Assembly: GCF_039541575.1 (NCBI RefSeq)
Contig: NZ_BAABGM010000013.1
Coordinates: 223,659-287,658 of the forward strand
Source: Fodinibacter luteus
Lineage (GTDB): Bacteria; Actinomycetota; Actinomycetes; Actinomycetales; Dermatophilaceae
Direction of reading: 5' to 3'
Length of the DNA stretch: 64,000 bases
Each line of letters opens with the position of its first letter. Position 1 is the stretch's first letter. Positions 59,519-64,000 of this stretch are shown one piece after another. The position numbers and the translations under genes are program-made. The notes beneath the pieces were generated by a model. The model was not told where the DNA came from, did not search any database, and saw only the letters and a list, made by a program, of their open reading frames with translations.

Positions 59519-60526
59519 ATGACCACCACCCCCACGACCCCCGACGAGCCCCACCGCACCCACGGCACCGACACGGACGGGGAGTCGGTCGGCGGCACCC
59601 CCGCCGGCCGCCCGGTGGGTCGCGAGGGAGCCCGCGTCGACGTCCGCGAGCGCAAGGCCTGGTACGTCGACGGCCTCCTCGCCGTCGTCGTCGCCCTGGT
59701 GCTCGCCGGCGTCGGCGCCTGGCTCCTCGCCCGGATGGGCGTCGCCATCGAGGAGGGCAGCGGCTCGCCCGTCGCCCCCGGCGTCGGCGGCGCCGTCCTC
59801 GTCACCGCGGCGGCCGTGCTGTTCTCGAGCCTCACCGTCATCAGCCCGGGCGACACCAAGGTCATCCAGTTCTTCGGCCGCTACGTCGGCACGATCCGCA
59901 AGGCCGGGCTGCTCATGACCGTCCCGTTCACGACGAAGAAGAAGGTGTCGGTCAAGGTCCGCAACTTCGAGACGAGCGAGCTCAAGGTCAACGACGCGGA
60001 CGGCAACCCCGTCAACATCGCCGCGATCGTCGTCTGGCAGGTCGCCGACACCGCGAAGTCGGTGTTCGCCGTCGAGGAGTACGACACCTTCGTCGCCGTG
60101 CAGTCCGAGTCGGCGCTGCGGCACGTCGCGGGGTCGCACCCTTACGACAACGCCGCGCTCGGCGAGGAGACCCTGCGCGGGTCGACCGGCGCCGTGGCCG
60201 ACGAGCTCGCCGAGGAGGTCGCCGCGCGCATCGCGATCGCCGGCCTCGAGGTCGTCGAGACCCGGATCTCCTCGCTCGCCTACGCCCCCGAGATCGCCCA
60301 GGCGATGCTCCAGCGCCAGCAGGCGTCGGCCATCATCGCCGCCCGCGAGAAGATCGTCGAGGGCGCGGTGTCGATGGTGCAGAACGCGCTGACCCGGCTC
60401 GAGAGCGAGGACGTCGTCACGCTCGACGAGGAGCGCAAGGCGGCGATGGTGAGCAACCTCCTCGTCGTGCTCACGAGCGACTCGCGGGTGACGCCGGTCG
60501 TCAACACGGGCTCGCTCTACACCTGA
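59519..60526 (+). CDS. SPFH/band 7 domain membrane protein
   Basis: A 335-residue protein. A disordered N-terminus (TTTPTTPDEPHRTHGTDTDG) leads to two membrane helices (about 50-72 and 85-103), followed by an SPFH domain: SSLTVISPGDTKVIQFFGRY, TKKKVSVKVRNFETSELKVN, VNIAAIVVWQVADTAKSVFA, GLEVVETRISSLAYAPEIAQ+AM. The C-terminal part is helical (LQRQQASAIIAAREKIVEGA). SPFH proteins form oligomeric membrane rings or microdomains; this subgroup often precedes a small ribbon-helix-helix protein, as here. GGAGGG precedes the ATG at 59519. The twin TGATATCA element just upstream suggests tight regulation. Confidence 0.9.
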   Translation: MTTTPTTPDEPHRTHGTDTDGESVGGTPAGRPVGREGARVDVRERKAWYVDGLLAVVVALVLAGVGAWLLARMGVAIEEGSGSPVAPGVGGAVLVTAAAVLFSSLTVISPGDTKVIQFFGRYVGTIRKAGLLMTVPFTTKKKVSVKVRNFETSELKVNDADGNPVNIAAIVVWQVADTAKSVFAVEEYDTFVAVQSESALRHVAGSHPYDNAALGEETLRGSTGAVADELAEEVAARIAIAGLEVVETRISSLAYAPEIAQAMLQRQQASAIIAAREKIVEGAVSMVQNALTRLESEDVVTLDEERKAAMVSNLLVVLTSDSRVTPVVNTGSLYT

Positions 60527-60533
60527 GCCCGCC

Positions 60534-60746
60534 ATGCCCGAGCGAGAGCGCAAGGCCGTCCTGCTGCGGCTCGACCCCGCGGTGCACGACGCCCTGGTCC
60601 GGTGGGCCGCCGACGACCTGCGCTCGGTCAACGCCCAGGTCGAGCTCGTGCTGAGGCGGGCGCTCGCGGATGCCGGTCGCGCACCTCGTGGGGCCGGCCC
60701 GCCGCCGCGGCGGGGCCGGCCGCCGAAGCCGGCGGGCGATGCGTGA
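60534..60746 (+). CDS. Small ribbon-helix-helix (Arc-like) protein
   Basis: A 70-residue basic protein. KAVLLRLDPAVHDALVRWAA, then DDLRSVNAQVELVLRRALAD has the strand-helix-helix pattern of Arc/CopG-type DNA-binding proteins (LLRLDP strand, PAVHDALVRWA helix 1, SVNAQVELVLRRAL helix 2). The tail is Arg/Pro/Gly-rich (PPPRRGRPPKP) and may add DNA contacts. It starts 8 bp after the SPFH stop and is therefore part of that operon. Members of this kind often follow SPFH genes, but no regulatory target is proven. It is a candidate to bind the twin palindrome upstream. Confidence 0.8.
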   Translation: MPERERKAVLLRLDPAVHDALVRWAADDLRSVNAQVELVLRRALADAGRAPRGAGPPPRRGRPPKPAGDA

Positions 60747-60839
60747 CCGGGCCGGGCTCATCGAGTCCTGAGCAGGGGGCTGGACGGGGATGTCCGACGA
60801 GCACGGCTGCCGGGCAGGGGGCCGAGTGCGCGGCCACGC

Positions 60840-60980
60840 GCGCCCCCGGCATCCCCTCTGTCTTCTCCACCCCCCGGGGCGTGTCGAACGCGCGCCCAGG
60901 TGCGCCCCCGGCATCCCCTCTCTCTTCTCCACCCCCCGGGGCGTGCCGAACGCGCCCCCAGGTGCGCCCCCGGCATCCCT
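60840..60980. repeat. 62-bp tandem repeat, 2.3 units
   Basis: Units start at 60840, 60902 and 60964 (partial), beginning GCGCCCCCGGCATCCCCTCT and containing CTTCTCCACCCCCCGGGGCG. The first two units differ at only a few positions. It lies in the non-coding gap between the ribbon-helix-helix gene and the AAA ATPase gene. Confidence 0.85.
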
Positions 60981-61057
60981 CCCGGAGCAGCCTGCCAAGG
61001 TGCCGCGGTGTGGGACGCTTCGTGGTGCGGCCACCCCCAGCGGACATGAGGAGTGCC

Positions 61058-61696
61058 ATGGCCAGGTGCACGTGCACGGCGGAGCACGAGCAGAAGCGGG
61101 TCGTGCTCACCGGCGGGCCGGGGGCCGGCAAGACGGCGTTCCTCGAGCTCGTCCGGCAGTCGCTGTGCCAGCACGTCATGGTGCTCCCTGAGTCGGCGAG
61201 CCTGCTCTTCTCGGGAGGGTTCCCCCGCGAGGACGACCGGGACAGCCGCCGCGCCGCCCAGCGGGCGATCTACCACGTCCAGCGCGAGCTCGAGGCGGTC
61301 GCCGAGGTGCACCGGTCGGCGGTCGTCATCTGCGACCGGGGCAGCATCGACGGCATCGCCTACTGGCCGGGCGACGTCGCCGACTTCTGGTCCGGTGTGG
61401 GCACGACCCGTAACGGCGAGCTCGCGCGGTACGAGGCCGTCATCCACCTGCGGACTCCGTCGGCCACCCAGGGGTACAACCACCACAACCCGCTGCGCAC
61501 CGAGAGCGCGGAGGCGGCCGGCGCGATCGACGCCCGCATCCTCGGCGTGTGGGAGGGGCACCCCCACCTGCACGTCGTCGAGTCCTCGCTCTACTTCCTC
61601 GACAAGGCCGCGACGGCCCTGCGCTTCCTCCACGGCCAACTGCCGCCGTGCTGCGTCAACAGCCTCGCGGATGCCGGTGGCGACGCGGGGTCCTGA
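61058..61696 (+). CDS. AAA family ATPase (AAA_28-type)
   Basis: A 212-residue P-loop protein. Walker A is RVVLTGGPGAGKTAFLELV (about 16-34) and the Walker B-like strand is SAVVICDRGSIDGIAYWPGD. The PESASLLFSGGFPRED segment between them and YNHHNPLRTESAEAAGAIDA after are typical of the AAA_28 group, which resembles kinases. The N-terminus carries CTC. The ATG at 61058 is preceded by GAGGAG; an ATG four codons earlier (61046) has no such site. The substrate is unknown. The gene stands alone, convergent with the DUF302 gene across a hairpin at 61801-61822. Confidence 0.87.
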   Translation: MARCTCTAEHEQKRVVLTGGPGAGKTAFLELVRQSLCQHVMVLPESASLLFSGGFPREDDRDSRRAAQRAIYHVQRELEAVAEVHRSAVVICDRGSIDGIAYWPGDVADFWSGVGTTRNGELARYEAVIHLRTPSATQGYNHHNPLRTESAEAAGAIDARILGVWEGHPHLHVVESSLYFLDKAATALRFLHGQLPPCCVNSLADAGGDAGS

Positions 61697-61800
61697 CCTC
61701 ACCCGCTGCTGTTCTCACCGCTGCAGTGCCCACGTGCTGCCGTGTTCACTGGTGCCGTCCTCACGTGGTGCCGTCCGCACCTGCTGCCCTCCCCTCCTGC

Positions 61801-61822
61801 GGGACCGGCTGCCGCCGGTCCC
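61801..61822. terminator. Bidirectional hairpin terminator
   Basis: GGGACCGGC, TGCC, GCCGGTCCC: a perfect 9-bp stem with a 4-nt loop between the convergent AAA ATPase and DUF302 genes. Confidence 0.6.
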
Positions 61823-61841
61823 GGGGCGTGGATGCCGGACG

Positions 61842-62234
61842 TCAGCTGTCGAGCGAGGCGAGGGCGGCGCTGATCCGGGTGCGGGCGTCGGCGGCCACCT
61901 CGGCGAGGGCCTCGTTGCCGGTGACGGTGACCATGGCGTCGGGGTCCATCGCGTCGACGACGGTCCGGCCGTCGTCGCCCGCCCGGACGACGACGTTGCA
62001 CGGCAGCAGGACGCCGATCGACGCCTCGGCCTGCACGGCGGCGTGGGCCAGCGGGGGCCGGCAGGCGCCGAGGATGACCTGGGGCGGGATCTCGGCGCCG
62101 ATCTTGGCGCGCAGCGTGGCGGCGAGGTCGATCTCGGTGAGGATGCCGAAGCCCTGGTCGGCGAGTGCTGCCCGCACCGCCTCCAGGGTCTCGTCGAACG
62201 GCCGGTCGACGGTGGTGGTCACGGTGTAGGTCAT
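61842..62234 (-). CDS. DUF302 domain-containing protein
   Basis: A 130-residue DUF302 protein. It begins MTYTVTTTVDRPFDETLEAV, then RAALADQGFGILTEIDLAAT, PQVILGACRPPLAHAAVQAE and ASIGVLLPCNVVVRAGDDG; the ILGACRPxLAxxAL...GLLLPCNVVV pattern is the family hallmark, with Cys in both segments. Length is the usual one for single-domain members. GAGGGGAA precedes the ATG at 62234; an ATG 19 codons upstream (62291) is possible but not conserved. These proteins occur widely in bacteria and archaea and are often linked to heavy-metal or redox stress, without a proven activity. Confidence 0.9.
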   Translation of the reverse strand: MTYTVTTTVDRPFDETLEAVRAALADQGFGILTEIDLAATLRAKIGAEIPPQVILGACRPPLAHAAVQAEASIGVLLPCNVVVRAGDDGRTVVDAMDPDAMVTVTGNEALAEVAADARTRISAALASLDS

Positions 62235-62344
62235 GGGTTCCCCTCGGGTGGGCTGGGCGTCGGTCTGGTCAGTGCTCACCCCCACCTTCACACATACGGG
62301 CAGGGGTATGGGTCATCGGGGTGCGGCAAGGCGCGTGGTGGCCG

Positions 62345-63595
62345 TCACGGCAGGCCCGCCCGGTCGAACTCGGACTGCAGCCGTGGGCGGCGGCGGTTGG
62401 CCTCGCGCAGCTCCGCCACGAAGGCGTCGACCTCCTCCTCCTCCCGGTCCGAGCCTGCCGCGATCCGCCGCATCCGAACGAGGCGTCGCGCCGCCGTGCG
62501 GTAGTGGCCCGCGCCGGCCACCTCGAGGTCAGCGCGGACGAGGTCGCCGAGCACGGGGAGCACGGCCAGCTTGTCGACCTTCTCGTACTCCTTGACGAGG
62601 CGCGTCCACGTGTCCGCGTCCTGCAGGCCCGACGCCATCGCGATCTCCCAAGCGAGGCGCACGTCGTGCAGGGTCCCGAGCACGAACTCCACGGCATCCC
62701 GTGGACTGGCCGCAAGCCGAGCCATGACCTCGTCCCGGTGGCGCGGCCACTGCGCTCCCGCGGCCCGGTGCAGCCGGGCGGCGCTGCTCGAGGAGGGCCA
62801 GCGCTCGAAGACATGGGTGCGGGCGGCAAGCACGTCGTCGGGGCGATGCTCCCCGAGCAGGCGGCACCAGGTCTCGGCGGCCCGGAGTGACTGGTAGCCG
62901 CCACCCTCGAGGTCCACGGCCCGGCGCGCCCACTCGATGGCCAGGTCGACCTCGCCGATCTCCTCGAGGGCCTGAGCCGTGTCCTCCAGCCAGGCGGCGA
63001 CCTGCTGGTCGCGGGCATGGGTGCGGATGACGGCGTCGGCATCGCGGTCGAGGACGGCCAGCCGCTGGGCGTTGTGTTGCAGGCTGTACCACGCCCGGGC
63101 GTGGGGTGAGGCGTAGATCTGGCGCAGGTGCGGGTGCGGCCCCAGCCCGGCGGCGATCTCGTCAAGGCGCGCCCGGTAGCGTGCCATGCCGCTCTCACCG
63201 AGGGCGCCCGCGTACGCGACCGGGTCGATCGTGAAGAAGTCGCACTCGTCGTCGAACTGGAACCGGATCATCCAGTCGACGAGCCGTGCAGCAGGCGGCC
63301 GGGCGCGCTCAGCCGCCCGAGGGTGCAGCAGCAGCAGGCGGCGGATGGCGTCGCCCATGAGGCCGCTGGAGTCGTCGGCCCTCATGATGACCGTCGTCGC
63401 GGACGCGATCGCCTTGGTCGTCACCGTCCACACGGTCGCCGGGTCGGCTGTGTCCATCGCCGCCTCGAGGAGGTCCACGGCCTCGTGCATCCGCGCCCCG
63501 TGCGCGTTGGCGGCGGACCACCTGTGCAGGTCGCTGCGGCTCCGGATCAGCGGGAGGACGGCATCGGCGAGGGATTGCACCACCGCAGTCTGCAC
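62345..63595 (-). CDS. Helical-repeat protein resembling the C-terminal part of SWIM zinc-finger proteins
   Basis: A 416-residue, almost entirely helical protein. It contains TPR-like stretches such as WLEDTAQALEEIGEVDLAIE+WARRAV, SSSSAARLHRAAGAQWPRHR and YEKVDKLAVLPVLGDLVRAD, and ends GHYRTAARRLVRMRRIAAGS, then FVAELREANRRRPRLQSEFD. The C-terminus closely resembles the tail of SWIM zinc-finger family proteins (short helical repeats followed by a xxRxxxxLRxxxxRRxxLxxxxD helix), but the CxCx(n)CxH SWIM motif itself is not in this protein. GTG start at 63595. Function unknown; perhaps the separated second half of a SWIM protein. Confidence 0.6.
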   Translation of the reverse strand: MQTAVVQSLADAVLPLIRSRSDLHRWSAANAHGARMHEAVDLLEAAMDTADPATVWTVTTKAIASATTVIMRADDSSGLMGDAIRRLLLLHPRAAERARPPAARLVDWMIRFQFDDECDFFTIDPVAYAGALGESGMARYRARLDEIAAGLGPHPHLRQIYASPHARAWYSLQHNAQRLAVLDRDADAVIRTHARDQQVAAWLEDTAQALEEIGEVDLAIEWARRAVDLEGGGYQSLRAAETWCRLLGEHRPDDVLAARTHVFERWPSSSSAARLHRAAGAQWPRHRDEVMARLAASPRDAVEFVLGTLHDVRLAWEIAMASGLQDADTWTRLVKEYEKVDKLAVLPVLGDLVRADLEVAGAGHYRTAARRLVRMRRIAAGSDREEEEVDAFVAELREANRRRPRLQSEFDRAGLP

Positions 63596-63725
63596 CCATG
63601 CCGGATGCCGCGTGGCTCGCCAGCCGACCCGACTGCCAGGCCGACGTCGGTCGAGAGGGACGGCAGGCTCGGCATCGCTTCATCAGCCCGGCGAACGACC
63701 AATCGCAATGTCGAGCCAGCGAGGA

Positions 63726-64000
63726 TCAGGCGACGCCGTCGAGGCTGGCCAGGTACTGGAACCACACCTCGTCGGGGACCTCGCCCTCGGGTGGTTCGTC
63801 GCCGTGCTCGTACAGGTGCAGCTCGTGCTCGGCCCAGGACTGGTCGTCGGGGTCGTCGCCGGTGATCGCGGCGACGAGCTCGGCGAGTCGCTGCGGGGTC
63901 AACGGTGGCGGGTCGTGCGCGGCCGCCTGCGCTCGCAGGCGTTCCAGGTGCCGGTCGTAGGACCCGTCGGTCAGGTCCCACACCACGTACCGGCCCCGCT
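63726..64000 (-). CDS. Unrecognised acidic protein, N-terminus beyond window
   Basis: The frame reads RGRYVVWDLTDGSYDRHLER, then PPLTPQRLAELVAAITGDDP, DDQSWAEHELHLYEHGDEPP and ends VWFQYLASLDGVA. It is acidic and helical. A GTG at 63986 could be a start, but the frame stays open to the window edge with plausible codons (RGRY), so the gene probably continues outside. No family is recognised. The 130 bp between it and the helical-repeat gene show nothing clear. Confidence 0.5.
   Translation of the reverse strand, partial: RGRYVVWDLTDGSYDRHLERLRAQAAAHDPPPLTPQRLAELVAAITGDDPDDQSWAEHELHLYEHGDEPPEGEVPDEVWFQYLASLDGVA

Noticed and set aside
60840..60980. Repeats considered as a CRISPR array
   Set aside because: Units are contiguous without unique spacers and there are no cas genes; it is a simple tandem duplication. 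The same applies to 25357-25464 and 23748-23875.
1..64000. tRNA, rRNA or insertion-sequence transposase genes
   Set aside because: None could be recognised by eye on either strand; a tRNA scan would be decisive and was not possible.

Overview
The window is 64 kb of very GC-rich DNA from an actinobacterium. The HrdB-type principal sigma factor with a long Ala/Lys/Thr-rich N-terminal linker, two SAM-IV-type riboswitches on metX and metY, the DUF4192, GerW-like and PAC2 families, a short family A polymerase without a 5'-nuclease, an F420-type (Ddn-like) nitroreductase and many GTG starts all fit Micrococcales, probably near Intrasporangiaceae/Dermatophilaceae. The family placement is inference from gene content. 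No rRNA, tRNA or CRISPR array was recognised.

Layout. 1-4.8 kb: the end of a DUF58 gene coupled to a TgpA-like transglutaminase, then a secreted M28 peptidase, with strong hairpin terminators. 4.86-15.3 kb: an accessory, partly decayed region. It holds a truncated VOC gene whose tail is duplicated 1.6 kb away, a frameshifted secreted protein, and remnants of a RAMA-like domain, an HTH protein and an endonuclease/exonuclease/phosphatase domain. Embedded in this debris are two intact SigE-type sigma factor / membrane partner operons and two orphan exported paralogues of one partner's ectodomain. All four transcription units carry the same bipartite promoter-like element (TGAACC or TAAACC, 17 bp, CGTT or CGTC), so they look like one self-contained regulon. 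15.3-50.7 kb: core and housekeeping genes. These include hrdB, a universal stress protein, metX and metY (each behind a SAM-IV-type leader), HrpA helicase, ornithine aminotransferase, a SulP transporter, a SprT-like protease, a patatin, dehydrogenases/reductases and a large secreted subtilase. 50.8-59.4 kb: a complete four-gene set matching type II Wadjet (JetABCD), an SMC-like anti-plasmid system, in one tightly coupled operon. 59.4-64 kb: a divergent SPFH-protein/ribbon-helix-helix operon with a double TGATATCA palindrome in the shared promoter region, an AAA ATPase, a DUF302 protein and two unrecognised genes.

The genes form several small functional groups. MetX and MetY make O-acetylhomoserine and convert it to homocysteine under S-adenosylmethionine control. 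JetA-D would act together on closed circular DNA. The sigma-factor cluster seems to combine extracytoplasmic sensing, autoregulation and production of extra exported sensor-like domains. The octamer GGATGCCG (either strand) is strongly over-represented in the core parts and in the Wadjet operon but nearly absent from 4.86-15.3 kb, which supports a different history for that region.
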